Below are positions 28,738 to 38,594 of a DNA stretch of 64,000 nt, in pieces. The notes below the pieces were generated by a model. The model saw only the letters and a program-made list of their open reading frames with translations. It searched no databases and was not told where the DNA came from. The first letter of the stretch is position 1; every line of letters begins with the position of its first letter. The DNA lies in the NCBI GenBank assembly GCA_905182455.1, contig CAJJBJ010000001.1:38501-102500 (forward strand), in the 5' to 3' direction. The translations under genes and the position numbers were made by a program. This stretch comes from an uncultured Planktomarina sp. (GTDB taxonomy: Bacteria > Pseudomonadota > Alphaproteobacteria > Rhodobacterales > Rhodobacteraceae).

Positions 28738-30013
28738 TTCGCAATGCCTCAACCGGGTTCATCCGCGCCGCACGCCGAGCGGGAAAAATAGTTATGATGA
28801 AAGACAATGACAGCGAGATGCCCATAGCCTTGGCTACATCCACGCCACGCAATTCCGAGGGCAGATGGTATATTCCACGAATAGAGGGATCCCAAACTTC
28901 ACCGCCAGAGATATAGTTTACAAGGCTGAAAATCGCATCGATGTTCGCCACGAATAAAACCCCGAACAAAACACCCAACAGCGTTCCGATTAAACCAATC
29001 CCCGCGCCGCATAAAAAAAATACCCGCAGCACGGTGCCTTCGGTCAGCCCCATGGTGCGCAGAATGCCTATGTCTCGGCCCTTGTTCTTGACCAACATGA
29101 TCAGCCCGGAAATGATGTTCATGGTCGACAATAAGATCAGTACGATCATGATCACGAGCATCACATTATCTTCGATGGCCAGGGCCCTGAGAAACCCGCC
29201 CGCATAATCGCGCCACGTCTCCAAAACCGCGGTATCACCGCTGGCTTCCCAAATTGCTGATGTCATATCATCCACCGATTCCGGATCGCTGACAAACACC
29301 TCTATTTGATCCGCCTGGCCTTCCCTGTTGAAAAAGCTTTGTGCCTCTGCAAACGGCAGGTAAAGGCGGGTTTGGTCGATGTTGTAATGCCCAGCGGTGA
29401 AGATATAGGCCACCGTATATGACTTCACGCGGGGGCTGGTGCCAAAAGCGGTTCTGATCCCGTTAGGCGAAATCAGTTTGATGCGATCACCAATGGACAG
29501 CCGCAAGGCCTTCGCCACCCCAGAGCCAAGGGCCACTCCGTCCGGGAAATCCTCTATATTCCCCAAACTGCGCTCAGAATTGGCCACATTCGGGATTGTT
29601 TTGAGCTTATCGAGGGTAATGCCAAACACCATGATTCCATGATTGAGGTCATCGGAGCTGCCCATCACTTGGCCGCGGATCAAAGGGGCCACCCGTGTGA
29701 CACCTGCAACCGCCTCAATGCGATTGGTCAAATCCTCATAGCGATCTATCGCATAATCAAACTTACCGGTTTGCGGATCAAATTCGCGCTCATAAACAGT
29801 GACATGGGCATTCGCGCCCAAGATGGCATCAACAAATTCAGTTCGAAATCCGCTACGCACCGCTAGTACGATGATTAAAGCCGCAACAGCTAAGGCGATG
29901 CCAACCAAGCTGATCAGGGTCATGACGCTCACGCCACCCTCAGCCCGCTTGGCCCGTAGATAACGCCAAGCAATCAGAAATTCAAAACCAGAAAAAGGGG
30001 CCGCACGCTTCAT
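28730..30013 (-). CDS. lolC: Lipoprotein-releasing system permease LolC/LolE
   Basis: A 427-residue MacB/FtsX-type permease. The N-terminal transmembrane helix follows the typical FLIAWRYLRAKRAEGGVSVM, then a large periplasmic domain (about residues 50-270), then three helices near the C-terminus, ending [10 protein letters not shown]. With LolD it releases lipoproteins to LolA. As in other alphaproteobacteria there is one permease gene rather than separate lolC and lolE, so it probably works as a homodimer (LolF-like). The ATG at 30013 follows AGGGG by 5 nt. Confidence 0.92.
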   Translation of the reverse strand: MKRAAPFSGFEFLIAWRYLRAKRAEGGVSVMTLISLVGIALAVAALIIVLAVRSGFRTEFVDAILGANAHVTVYEREFDPQTGKFDYAIDRYEDLTNRIEAVAGVTRVAPLIRGQVMGSSDDLNHGIMVFGITLDKLKTIPNVANSERSLGNIEDFPDGVALGSGVAKALRLSIGDRIKLISPNGIRTAFGTSPRVKSYTVAYIFTAGHYNIDQTRLYLPFAEAQSFFNREGQADQIEVFVSDPESVDDMTSAIWEASGDTAVLETWRDYAGGFLRALAIEDNVMLVIMIVLILLSTMNIISGLIMLVKNKGRDIGILRTMGLTEGTVLRVFFLCGAGIGLIGTLLGVLFGVLFVANIDAIFSLVNYISGGEVWDPSIRGIYHLPSELRGVDVAKAMGISLSLSFIITIFPARRAARMNPVEALRNE

Positions 30014-30137
30014 AGACACCCCTCAAAAACAAAGAAGGCCATAATTAGGGAGCTGGCGCGCCCATCGCTCAAAGTCATTTCATATCGCATCATGACATTT
30101 TTAGCCTTTTGTTCACGCCAGCCAAATCTTATCCGCC

Positions 30138-31469
30138 CTAAAGGTATTGGGCTATTACTTTTTCAATAGCAGCCTCAGGCGACATTTCTTCGCTGATGCC
30201 TGTTTTTCGATTGGTCAATTCGACCACACCATTTTTCAAGCCCCTTGGCCCTACCGTGATGCGCCATGGTAGACCGATCAAATCCATCGTAGCAAATTTT
30301 CCGCCTGCGCGCTCATTGCGATCATCATAGAGCGGCTCAAGACCGGCTTTGGTCAGCTGCTTATATAGATTTTCACACGCCGCATCGGCCTCATCGTCGC
30401 CCTGCTTGAGGTTTACAATTCCACAATGGAACGGGGTTACACCCTCTGGCCAAATTATGCCTTTGTCGTCATGGCTGGCCTCAATGATAGCGCCTACAAG
30501 ACGGCTCACACCAATGCCATGGCTACCCATATGGACCGGCACTTTCTTGCCTTCCGCATCTTGCACGGACGCCCCCATAGTTTCGGAATATTTGGTGCCA
30601 AAGTAAAAGATTTGGCCTACCTCGATGCCCCGTGCAACTTTGCGGCGCTCCTCTGGAACCTCGGCAAATAGCGCCTCATCATGGGTTTCATCGGTGCGGG
30701 CATATTTAGTGGTGAACTCTTCCATGATCGACTGGCATTCTGCGACATTGTCAAAATCAATCTCACGATCACCAAATGTCAGATCCGTCACAGCACTGTC
30801 ATAGAACACTTCGCTCTCGCCTGTTTCCGCCAAGACCAAAAACTCATGGGTGTCATCGCCACCAATCGGACCACTGTCCGCGCGCATTGGAATGGCTTGC
30901 AAGCCCATGCGTTCATAGGTGCGCAGATAGCTAACCAAATGGCGATTGTAGGCGTGGAGGGCCTCCTCTTTGGTGAGGTCGAATGTGTAGCCATCTTTCA
31001 TATAGAACTCACGACCGCGCATCACCCCAAAACGGGGGCGGCGTTCATCGCGGAATTTCCATTGGATCTGATACATGGTCAAAGGCATGTCTTTATAGCT
31101 GGTGACATGGCCACGGAAAATATCGGTGATCAATTCTTCAGCGGTAGGCGTGAACAGCATGTCGCGGTCATGACGGTCTTTAAACCGCAGCATTTCCTCA
31201 CCGTAGTCATCATAACGCCCGGATTCACGCCACAGATCTGCAGATTGAATCGTCGGCATAAGCATCGCCAAATGGCCTGCTTTTTCCTGTTCTTCATGAA
31301 CGATGGTTTCAATTTTCTTGAGAACCTTGAGACCCAAAGGCAACCAAGAATAAATCCCAGCGGCGGATTGTTTGATCATTCCCGCTCGCAGCATTAAACG
31401 ATGTGAGACAATTTGAGCCTCAGCTGGATTTTCTTTCAGGACGGGCAAAAAATAGCGGCTAAGGCGCAT
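30138..31469 (-). CDS. proS: Prolyl-tRNA synthetase, short alphaproteobacterial form
   Basis: Class II synthetase of 443 residues that charges tRNA-Pro. Motif 1 surrounds [20 protein letters not shown], motif 2 is [20 protein letters not shown] and motif 3 is [19 protein letters not shown], with an anticodon-binding domain from about residue 345. It lacks the long INS editing insertion that bacterial enzymes of about 570 residues carry between motifs 2 and 3; this short form is the norm in alphaproteobacteria. It lies upstream of lolC in the same direction with a 124-bp gap. Confidence 0.95.
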   Translation of the reverse strand: MRLSRYFLPVLKENPAEAQIVSHRLMLRAGMIKQSAAGIYSWLPLGLKVLKKIETIVHEEQEKAGHLAMLMPTIQSADLWRESGRYDDYGEEMLRFKDRHDRDMLFTPTAEELITDIFRGHVTSYKDMPLTMYQIQWKFRDERRPRFGVMRGREFYMKDGYTFDLTKEEALHAYNRHLVSYLRTYERMGLQAIPMRADSGPIGGDDTHEFLVLAETGESEVFYDSAVTDLTFGDREIDFDNVAECQSIMEEFTTKYARTDETHDEALFAEVPEERRKVARGIEVGQIFYFGTKYSETMGASVQDAEGKKVPVHMGSHGIGVSRLVGAIIEASHDDKGIIWPEGVTPFHCGIVNLKQGDDEADAACENLYKQLTKAGLEPLYDDRNERAGGKFATMDLIGLPWRITVGPRGLKNGVVELTNRKTGISEEMSPEAAIEKVIAQYL

Positions 31470-31626
31470 GGAACACTCCAGTTAAATTCTTCATCCTGTT
31501 TAGAGCCACGATGCCCTTGTCACAAGCGAAAGCAGCCAAAATAGCGCTTTTTGAGGACATATTTAGCATCAACCTCTTGCAAGGTGCGGCGCAATACGCA
31601 AGTTGGATGACAAAGGGAGATTGATC

Positions 31627-32700
31627 ATGGCTTTACCGGTATCTTCACAACTGCGCTACTGGGGTATCGCGGCACTTATCTTTGGCCTGCTGTTATGGCT
31701 GCTGGGGGATATGCTCTTGCCGTTCATCTTAGGCGGCGCGATTGCCTATTGCCTTGATCCCGTTGCTGATCGTTTACAACGCTGGGGATTGTCTCGGTTG
31801 CTGTCGACCACCGTGATCACATTGGTGGCGATGCTAGCCTTCGTTTTGGCCATTTTACTGATCGTGCCACTCTTAGTGGAACAGGCCATTGCGCTGTTCA
31901 ACACGGCGCCAGCCATTTCTGCGAAATTGTGGGACTTTTTGACGACGCGCTTTCCGGACCTTTTGGACAACAGCAGCAGTATCAGACAGTCGCTCACCGG
32001 ATTGGGAGAGACCATTCAGTCGCGGGGCGGTGATTTGATGAATGGCTTAGCCTCTTCACTGAATTCGCTCGTAAATATATTGGTATTGATCGTGGTGGTG
32101 CCAGTTGTGTCTTTCTATCTACTGCTGGATTGGGACAATCTTGTGACTAAAATCGACGAGCTGGTACCGCGCGACCATGTGAACAACGTGCGCCGTTTGG
32201 GTCATGAAATCGATACCACACTTGCCTCTTTCATCCGCGGCCAAGGCACAGTGTGCTTTATTCAAGGCCTATACTACGCCAGTGCCTTGATGCTGGCCGG
32301 TCTGAACTATGGCATCGTGGTGGGTTTCGTTGCCGGTATCATCTCATTCATCCCCTATGTCGGCGCATTGGTCGGCGGTGGTTTGGCGCTGGGGTTGGCG
32401 CTGTTCCAATTTTGGGGTGACTGGACCTCTATCGGCATTATCGCGGTCATCTTCATGATCGGGCAGGTTTTAGAGGGCAATTTCCTGACGCCTAAATTGG
32501 TCGGGAATTCTGTGGGTCTGCATCCGGTATGGTTGATTTTCGCCCTCTCAGTATTTGGCGGCCTATTTGGATTTGTCGGCATGCTGGTAGCGGTGCCGGT
32601 TGCGGCTATGATCGGCGTAGTGGCTCGGTTTTTCATCGCGCAATATAAAGCAGGTTTGCTGTATCGAGGTTTGAGCACAGAAGATGACAACGATGTTTGA
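31627..32700 (+). CDS. AI-2E family (PerM-like) transporter
   Basis: A 357-residue membrane protein of the AI-2E/PerM family with about seven to eight transmembrane segments. Family landmarks include GGAIAYCLDPVADRLQRWGL near the N-terminus, and GIISFIPYVGALVGGGLAL and GNFLTPKLVGNSVGLHPVWL in the C-terminal half. Members have been linked to autoinducer-2 export or sodium/proton antiport; which applies here is unknown. The ATG at 31627 follows GGGAG by about 7 nt. Its stop overlaps the hdaA-like gene, so the two are coupled; this pairing is common in Rhodobacterales. Confidence 0.88.
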   Translation: MALPVSSQLRYWGIAALIFGLLLWLLGDMLLPFILGGAIAYCLDPVADRLQRWGLSRLLSTTVITLVAMLAFVLAILLIVPLLVEQAIALFNTAPAISAKLWDFLTTRFPDLLDNSSSIRQSLTGLGETIQSRGGDLMNGLASSLNSLVNILVLIVVVPVVSFYLLLDWDNLVTKIDELVPRDHVNNVRRLGHEIDTTLASFIRGQGTVCFIQGLYYASALMLAGLNYGIVVGFVAGIISFIPYVGALVGGGLALGLALFQFWGDWTSIGIIAVIFMIGQVLEGNFLTPKLVGNSVGLHPVWLIFALSVFGGLFGFVGMLVAVPVAAMIGVVARFFIAQYKAGLLYRGLSTEDDNDV

Positions 32701-33346
32701 GCAACTTAGCTTCAAATTGCCGATCAAAGTTGCGCGCGAGCGCGACGCCTTTTTTGTGTCTGTTGCCAATGCAAATGCTGTGGCGACCTTGGAAGAGCCT
32801 GCAACTTGGCCTCTAGGAAAAATGATCTTGCTTGGCCCAAAAGCCTGCGGAAAATCCCATCTATTGGAAATCTGGCTTAGCGAGAACGGGGCACAAAAGA
32901 TCAATCCTTTACGGGATTTTGATCAGCCAGAATCTGGTGCAAAAATTGTGGTGGATGATCTGCACACGGTGGCCGGTATTTCTCAGGCAGAAACACGATT
33001 GTTTCATTTGCACAATCATCTGCTATCCACTGGCGGGCTGTTGCTCATGGCCTCAAGTATCGCAGCACGCCAAGCCGGATTTCGGCTGCCGGATCTGCTG
33101 AGCCGTCTGGAAGGCACAAGCTCTACCAAAATTGATCGCCCGGACGACGCGCTGCTACATGCTGTTTTACTAAAAGCTTTCATGGACCGCCAATTGTCAC
33201 CACCTCCCGCAGTGCTGGCTTATATTCTCAAAAATATGGACCGAAACTTTGATGCTGCGGGCAATATTGTGGCGCAACTGGATGCACAAAGTATGTCGAC
33301 AAAACGCCCCATCACGCGCGCCATGGCGACAAGTATTCTAACCTAA
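32693..33346 (+). CDS. hdaA: DnaA-related regulatory protein HdaA/Hda
   Basis: About 217 residues, homologous to the AAA+ domain of DnaA without its DNA-binding domain IV. It begins like other HdaA proteins (FEQLSFKLPIKVARERDAFF), has Walker A GPKACGKSHL, Walker B IVVDDLHTV and a sensor region LLLMASSIAARQAGF. Hda with the beta clamp stimulates ATP hydrolysis on DnaA and so limits re-initiation; the N-terminal QLSFKL fits the clamp-binding QL-x-F/L-x-L peptide. The ATG at 32693 places that peptide at the start; an ATG at 32684 is possible. Coupled to the AI-2E gene by overlap and upstream of ppk. Confidence 0.87.
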   Translation: MFEQLSFKLPIKVARERDAFFVSVANANAVATLEEPATWPLGKMILLGPKACGKSHLLEIWLSENGAQKINPLRDFDQPESGAKIVVDDLHTVAGISQAETRLFHLHNHLLSTGGLLLMASSIAARQAGFRLPDLLSRLEGTSSTKIDRPDDALLHAVLLKAFMDRQLSPPPAVLAYILKNMDRNFDAAGNIVAQLDAQSMSTKRPITRAMATSILT

Positions 33347-33432
33347 GCCCCGAAGCTTTGGCCAGCATGATCTTACCCCTTACAATTTACCCTTAAAACG
33401 CTTAAATTGTGTGACTGCATACAGGATAACTG

Positions 33433-35628
33433 ATGACAAACCCGGCTGACTTTCTCCACAATGATTTTTCTCCAGCGCGCAGCTGTGGGCTGGATATGGC
33501 TGGGCCAGACCGTTTTTTGAACCGCGAGCTGTCTTGGCTGGCGTTCAATTGGCGCGTTTTGGAAGAAGTTGATAATCTCAATGTGCCTCTGTTGGAACGG
33601 TTACGGTTCTTGTCGATCTCAGCCACCAACCTTGATGAGTTTTATTCTGTCCGCGTCGCAGGCCTGCGTGAACTAGCCCGTGCGGGTAACACCAGCCCCG
33701 GCATGGATGGCCTGAGCACCACCAAGCAGTTGGAGTTGATCGACACCGAAGCCCGCGACTTGATGGCCAAACAGCAATCCATTCTGTCAAATTTGCGCAT
33801 CGAGCTAGCAGCACAAGACATACACATCCTAACCGCAGCTCAGGCCGCAGAAGATCATGCCTACCTGCAACAATTATTCTTGTCTGACGTATTTCCCGTG
33901 GTGTCTCCATTAGCCATTGACCCCGCACACCCTTTTCCATTCATTCCAAACGCAGGTTTCGCTTTGGCACTGCAACTGGAACGCAAATCCGACAAACGCA
34001 GCCTGCGCGCCTTGGTGCCCGTTCCCCAGCAGGTAAACAGGTTTGTACAACTGCCCGGTGATGGTTATCGGTATTTGCCACTGGAAGAGCTGATCCTAAT
34101 GCAGTTAGAACAGCTGTTTCCAGGCTATGAGCTCAAAGGCCATTGTGCTTTCTCAGTCCTGCGCGACAGTGATCTTGAAGTGGAAGACGAGGCGGAAGAT
34201 TTGGTGCGCGAATTTGAAGTTGCCCTCAAACGTCGCCGACGTGGCGAAGTTATCCGCTTGAAGATCAGCACCCAAGCCCCAACGGCACTACGCACCGCCA
34301 TTATGGCAGAGTTTTCCATCACCGAAACCGAAGTGATTGAGGTTGATGGCATGCTTGGCCTGCCGGACCTAAAAGAATTGGTCGTCGAAGATCGCGCAAA
34401 TTTGCTCTGGCCAAATTTCACCCCCCGGGTCCCTGAACGGGTATCAGATCATGAAGGTGATATGTTCGCCGCGATCCGGCAAAAAGACATGCTGCTGCAA
34501 CACCCGTATGAGACCTTCGACATGGTCGTGCGGTTCTTGCAGCAGGCCGCCCGTGATCCGAATGTCTTGGCGATCAAACAAACTCTCTACCGCACCTCCA
34601 AACGCTCGCCCATTGTGGAAGCGTTGTGCGAAGCGGCAGAAGACGGGAAATCTGTCACCGCTTTGGTGGAACTGAAAGCTCGGTTTGATGAGGCTGCCAA
34701 TATTCGGCAGTCGCGCAGGCTTGAACGGGCCGGCGCCCATGTGGTTTACGGTTTTATGAACCTCAAAACACACGCCAAAATCAGTACCGTGGTCCGCCGC
34801 GAGGGAGATCGTCTGGTCACCTATACCCACTATGGCACAGGAAACTACCATCCCATAACCGCACGTATTTATACCGATGTCAGCCTTTTCACCTGTGATG
34901 CAGCTCTGGGTCGGGACGCCACAAAGGTGTTCAATTACCTATCTGGCTACGCGCAGCCCAACACGCTTGAGAATATTTCAATCTCACCGCTGTCCCTTCA
35001 ATCAACCCTTTTGGAGCGCATCGCCACTGAGGCTAAAAATGCCAAAAACGGTAAACCGGCCGCCATTTGGGCCAAGATGAATTCCTTGATTGATTCAGAT
35101 GTCATTGATGCGCTGTACGCCGCTGGACAGGCCGGGGTGAAAATCAGCTTGATCGTGCGTGGTATCTGCGGATTGCGGCCGGGAGTGAAGGGGCTCTCCG
35201 AAAACATCCGAGTGAAATCTGTCATCGGGCGGTTTCTGGAGCATTCGCGAATCGTATGTTTTGCCAATGGTCACGGCCTGCCCAGTCTGGAAGCGCGGGT
35301 TTATATTTCGTCGGCTGATTGGATGGACCGCAATCTGCATCGGCGGGTCGAAACTTTGGTCGAGATCAAAAACGCAACAGCCAAGGCCCAAATTGTAAGC
35401 CAAATCATAGCAGCCAATTTGGCCGATGTCGCACAGTCTTGGGTGATGCAGCCCGATGGTACTTATACTCGCGCCACATGGCCAGAGGGCAGCTTTGCCT
35501 TCAATTGCCATAGATTTTTTATGGAAAACCCGTCTCTTTCCGGCCGCGGCAGTGCCGGTGCGCGCGATGTGCCAAAATTGACCCACACCGATGACACCCA
35601 ATCACCATCAGGGGGGTGGCCGGATTGA
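33433..35628 (+). CDS. ppk: Polyphosphate kinase 1
   Basis: A 731-residue PPK1, which reversibly polymerises the gamma-phosphate of ATP into polyphosphate. The N-terminal domain carries RFLNRELSWLAFNWRVLEE; the catalytic C-terminal domains include YETFDMVVRFLQQAARDPNV, ALVELKARFDEAANI and the autophosphorylated histidine in MNLKTHAKISTVVRREG. The second His/Arg cluster is in RVYISSADWMDRNLHRRVE. Length fits the family. AGGATAACTG precedes the ATG. It is followed 47 bp later by ppx in the same direction, so synthesis and breakdown of polyphosphate are co-encoded. Confidence 0.96.
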   Translation: MTNPADFLHNDFSPARSCGLDMAGPDRFLNRELSWLAFNWRVLEEVDNLNVPLLERLRFLSISATNLDEFYSVRVAGLRELARAGNTSPGMDGLSTTKQLELIDTEARDLMAKQQSILSNLRIELAAQDIHILTAAQAAEDHAYLQQLFLSDVFPVVSPLAIDPAHPFPFIPNAGFALALQLERKSDKRSLRALVPVPQQVNRFVQLPGDGYRYLPLEELILMQLEQLFPGYELKGHCAFSVLRDSDLEVEDEAEDLVREFEVALKRRRRGEVIRLKISTQAPTALRTAIMAEFSITETEVIEVDGMLGLPDLKELVVEDRANLLWPNFTPRVPERVSDHEGDMFAAIRQKDMLLQHPYETFDMVVRFLQQAARDPNVLAIKQTLYRTSKRSPIVEALCEAAEDGKSVTALVELKARFDEAANIRQSRRLERAGAHVVYGFMNLKTHAKISTVVRREGDRLVTYTHYGTGNYHPITARIYTDVSLFTCDAALGRDATKVFNYLSGYAQPNTLENISISPLSLQSTLLERIATEAKNAKNGKPAAIWAKMNSLIDSDVIDALYAAGQAGVKISLIVRGICGLRPGVKGLSENIRVKSVIGRFLEHSRIVCFANGHGLPSLEARVYISSADWMDRNLHRRVETLVEIKNATAKAQIVSQIIAANLADVAQSWVMQPDGTYTRATWPEGSFAFNCHRFFMENPSLSGRGSAGARDVPKLTHTDDTQSPSGGWPD

Positions 35629-35675
35629 CCTGACTTGGGGGTTTGATATCAATGCCCAAGCGCAGGGGAACGTAA

Positions 35676-37220
35676 ATGGACGGATCATCAGACACCGCAC
35701 CAGAATGGGAACCCTTCAACCGGCCCCTTTTTGAGAACCCAAAAGTACGAGACCTGTCACGGGTTGGCGTGATTGATATCGGATCAAACTCTGTGCGCCT
35801 TGTGGTGTTCGACGGGGCAGCCCGTTCACCAGCCTATTTCTTCAACGAAAAAGTCATGTGTGCCCTTGGGGCGGGACTCGCAGAAACCGGCAAGCTAAAC
35901 CCCAGCGGCCGCATCCGCGCCCTATCGGCACTGCGCCGATTTTGCACCATTGCCAAAGGGATCGGCCTACCAGACCTTACCGCCGTCGCGACCGCCGCTG
36001 TGCGCGAGGCCAGCGATGGGCCCGAATTTGCAGCGCAGGTCTTGCAAGAAACCGGTCTAAAAATTCATGTGGTTGACGGTCCAGAGGAGGCGAGGTTATC
36101 CGCACAGGGTGTTTTGCTGGGCTGGCCGGGCTCTTATGGCTTGGTTTGTGACATCGGTGGGGCGTCTATGGAGCTGGCCGAAATATCTGATGGGAAAGTG
36201 GGCCAAAGGCTCACCTCCCCGCTCGGACCATTGAAACTCGTTAACATCCCGGGCGGCAAACGGGGTCGAAAGGCCTTCATCACACAAACCTTGGATCAGC
36301 TGCGAGAGAAAATGGGGCCGCAATCAGATCGATTGTTCTTAGTGGGTGGATCTTGGCGCGCCATTGCACGGATAGACATGCACCGCCGCGGATATCCTCT
36401 GCATGTCATGCATGAATACCGGATGACCGCCCGCGACATTAAAGAAACAGCAAAATACATCGACGAATGCGATCTTGAAAGACTACGCGCTGAGATTCGT
36501 ATTACCCTGGGACGGATGACCCTTGTGCCCATCGCCTCTCAAATTTTGAAGGGCATCGTCAAGCGCTTCAAGCCGCATGATATCGCGGTGTCGAGCTATG
36601 GCATCCGGGAAGGCATGCTCTATGAGCAAATGCCCCAGAACATGCGCGATCGTGATCCTTTGATCGAAAGCTGCCATTTTGCTGAACGCAAAGACGCCCG
36701 CCTGCCCGGATTCGGAATGCGGTTGCACAAGTTCATCTCTCCGTTGTTTCTCAACAATAACCCCAATCGCGCCCGGCTCGTTCGGGCTGCCTGTCTGCTG
36801 CATGACGTCAGCTGGCGCGCCCATCCAGATTTCCGTGCAGAGGTCTGTTTTGAATATGCCACGCGAGCCAATCTGGGAGGGTTGAGCCACGATGAACGCG
36901 TGTTCTTAGGTCTGGCGCTGCTCCACCGCTATCGCAACAAGCGTGACGGAACCCGCTTTGAAGAACTGTATTCCCTTCTTCCAGACGAAGGCCGTAAAGA
37001 GGCGGAAGTCTTGGGCAAAGCAATGCGTTTAGGCGCGATGCTTTGGGCAAATCCAGATGATGAAACCGCAACTCTGCACTGGGATGCCAAGAAAAAAAGA
37101 CTCTCCTTGATCCTAACTGCAGAAGCGTCGCCCCTGTTTGGCGAAGTTGCCGAAGCTCGACTTGAATCTCTTGCCACTGCTCTGAACGCAACCACTCATG
37201 TAGATATTAAACTGACCTAG
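35676..37220 (+). CDS. ppx: Exopolyphosphatase / Ppx-GppA family phosphatase
   Basis: A 514-residue acetate/sugar kinase-Hsc70-actin fold phosphatase that removes terminal phosphate from polyphosphate, and in some members from pppGpp. The two phosphate loops are visible: VGVIDIGSNSVRLVVFDG (about residues 28-45) and VCDIGGASMELAEIS. The catalytic Glu lies in AAVREASDGPEF or close by. The C-terminal half, with HDVSWRAHPDFRAE, is an HD-like helical domain. GGGGAACGTAA precedes the ATG, and the ppk-ppx order supports the polyphosphate role. It is convergent with the DnaJ-domain gene, with only 10 bp between them. Confidence 0.93.
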   Translation: MDGSSDTAPEWEPFNRPLFENPKVRDLSRVGVIDIGSNSVRLVVFDGAARSPAYFFNEKVMCALGAGLAETGKLNPSGRIRALSALRRFCTIAKGIGLPDLTAVATAAVREASDGPEFAAQVLQETGLKIHVVDGPEEARLSAQGVLLGWPGSYGLVCDIGGASMELAEISDGKVGQRLTSPLGPLKLVNIPGGKRGRKAFITQTLDQLREKMGPQSDRLFLVGGSWRAIARIDMHRRGYPLHVMHEYRMTARDIKETAKYIDECDLERLRAEIRITLGRMTLVPIASQILKGIVKRFKPHDIAVSSYGIREGMLYEQMPQNMRDRDPLIESCHFAERKDARLPGFGMRLHKFISPLFLNNNPNRARLVRAACLLHDVSWRAHPDFRAEVCFEYATRANLGGLSHDERVFLGLALLHRYRNKRDGTRFEELYSLLPDEGRKEAEVLGKAMRLGAMLWANPDDETATLHWDAKKKRLSLILTAEASPLFGEVAEARLESLATALNATTHVDIKLT

Positions 37221-37230
37221 GTAGACGTGT

Positions 37231-37911
37231 TCAAACCTGAACTTTCGTCAAGTCATCCCAGGCTTGATTGATCGCCACCAGACGAGCCTCAGCCAATTTC
37301 ACTGCCTCAAGCGGCACACCGCGCGCCATAAGCTGATCTGGGTGATTCTGTCGCACTAAAGTTTGCCAGGCCGCACGCAGCTCCTCAGGACTTGCCGAAG
37401 ACTCCACGCCCAAAACATCATAGGGATCTGCAGGTGTACCGTTTACATAACGTGCCTTCACCACCCGAAAGCACCGCTCGCTGAGGCAAAATATTTCAGC
37501 CACGCGGCTTAAGAAGGCATCTTCCTGATCATGATAAGATCCATCGGCCACAGAAATATGGAACAGGCCTTCGAGCAAATCTTCCAAAATAGTCATCCGG
37601 GAGCCAAACATGGATTTGATCCGGCGGGCATAGGTTTCGAATCCAGCAACATCTTGGCGCGCAAGATTGAACACCTTAGCCGCACTCGCCTCGTCCGCAG
37701 CGGGGATATGAAAAATCTCCCTAAACGCCAAAACCTCCGCGCGAGTCACAATACCATCCGCCTTGGCCATTTTAGCACTGAGAGCGATCACAGCAATCGT
37801 GAAACCCACCGTCTGTTCCGGTGGGGTACGGAGTTTTTCAAATAGAGATGAAAGCCCTTCACCAGTAGCGAGAGCTGCAAGCGCGTCGGCTATGCGGGAC
37901 CAAATAGACAT
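37231..37911 (-). CDS. DjlA-like protein with TerB-like and J domains
   Basis: About 226 residues. The N-terminal two thirds match the TerB/co-chaperone-like helical domain of DjlA (VGFTIAVIALSAKMAKADGI, VADGSYHDQEDAFLSRVAEI), and the C-terminal 65 residues form a J domain (DPYDVLGVESSASPEELRAA) with an intact HPD motif in RQNHPDQLMARG. It should stimulate DnaK ATPase activity. Unlike E. coli DjlA there is no clear N-terminal membrane anchor, only a moderately hydrophobic helix. The ATG at 37911 is used. It lies 46 bp downstream of the VOC gene in the same direction. Confidence 0.85.
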   Translation of the reverse strand: MSIWSRIADALAALATGEGLSSLFEKLRTPPEQTVGFTIAVIALSAKMAKADGIVTRAEVLAFREIFHIPAADEASAAKVFNLARQDVAGFETYARRIKSMFGSRMTILEDLLEGLFHISVADGSYHDQEDAFLSRVAEIFCLSERCFRVVKARYVNGTPADPYDVLGVESSASPEELRAAWQTLVRQNHPDQLMARGVPLEAVKLAEARLVAINQAWDDLTKVQV

Positions 37912-37957
37912 GCCCAATTATAGAAGCTGTAATCGAAAGGCGAAAGGGCAAAGCCGG

Positions 37958-38572
37958 CTACCCTAAGGTCACGACACCGTGATCCGTTTGAATTTCGGCG
38001 GAAATATGCGCAGGGCCATCAGAAAAGCCAATACGCATATCGTTCAATAATTCCCCAAACACCTCTTGCATGCGGGCCGCCTGCGGGTGTTGGACCTGTA
38101 AGCTTAGCAATCTGCAGCCGCTGTCCGGCAAGTCTTGGCACGGATGCGCAGGGGGTTGCCACTGAATAATGGCCGGGCCATATCCGCCAAAGGGCAAGAC
38201 ACCTGAGCTCGAGACAGAGATCTCCCAAGTGTATTTTCCACGCTCCAAGCGAACTGGAGTTCCAAACTCTGGACCGAGCTGTTTTAAGGTTGCCTTCATA
38301 TCTGTGGTTGCCAAAATCCAACTGCCGATACGCGGCGGGCCAGAAAATTGATCCAGCCCAAACCACCGCGCGTAAGTTGGTTGAGGCGCATCGGGATCAA
38401 TAGCAATAGATTCCAAATAACAATCCGCCCCCATGCCCCAAAGATGATTATGGGTGCCAAAATGTGGATGCGCCCCCTGCGCAACTGGGGCGATACCCAA
38501 GCTTTTTTCAGCAAAACCCGTCGCCAGCTGACGGGTCATTCCCACCACTGCAATATGATCCAATACCAGCAT
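37958..38572 (-). CDS. VOC family protein (glyoxalase-like domain)
   Basis: A 204-residue protein with a Glyoxalase_3-like domain: MLVLDHIAVVGMTRQLATGF at the N-terminus, then HPHFGTHNHLWGMGADCYLE, typical of this group. The metal/substrate residues are not certain enough to predict a reaction. It lies 22 bp downstream of the methylmalonyl-CoA mutase gene and in the same direction, behind a GGAG ribosome site, so it may be co-transcribed. The VOC fold is also that of methylmalonyl-CoA epimerase, but this protein does not show the epimerase motifs and is longer, so I do not call it one. Confidence 0.78.
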   Translation of the reverse strand: MLVLDHIAVVGMTRQLATGFAEKSLGIAPVAQGAHPHFGTHNHLWGMGADCYLESIAIDPDAPQPTYARWFGLDQFSGPPRIGSWILATTDMKATLKQLGPEFGTPVRLERGKYTWEISVSSSGVLPFGGYGPAIIQWQPPAHPCQDLPDSGCRLLSLQVQHPQAARMQEVFGELLNDMRIGFSDGPAHISAEIQTDHGVVTLG

Positions 38573-38594
38573 TTTAGTCTCCGTTAAGTATTAT

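Noticed and set aside
30681-31397. 238-codon plus-strand frame
   Set aside because: It is entirely antisense to proS, whose synthetase motifs are clear; low-complexity His/Ile/Phe content is typical of a shadow frame.
37958-38572. Methylmalonyl-CoA epimerase next to the mutase
   Set aside because: The VOC protein is longer than the epimerase and has a Glyoxalase_3-like pattern instead; adjacency alone is not enough.
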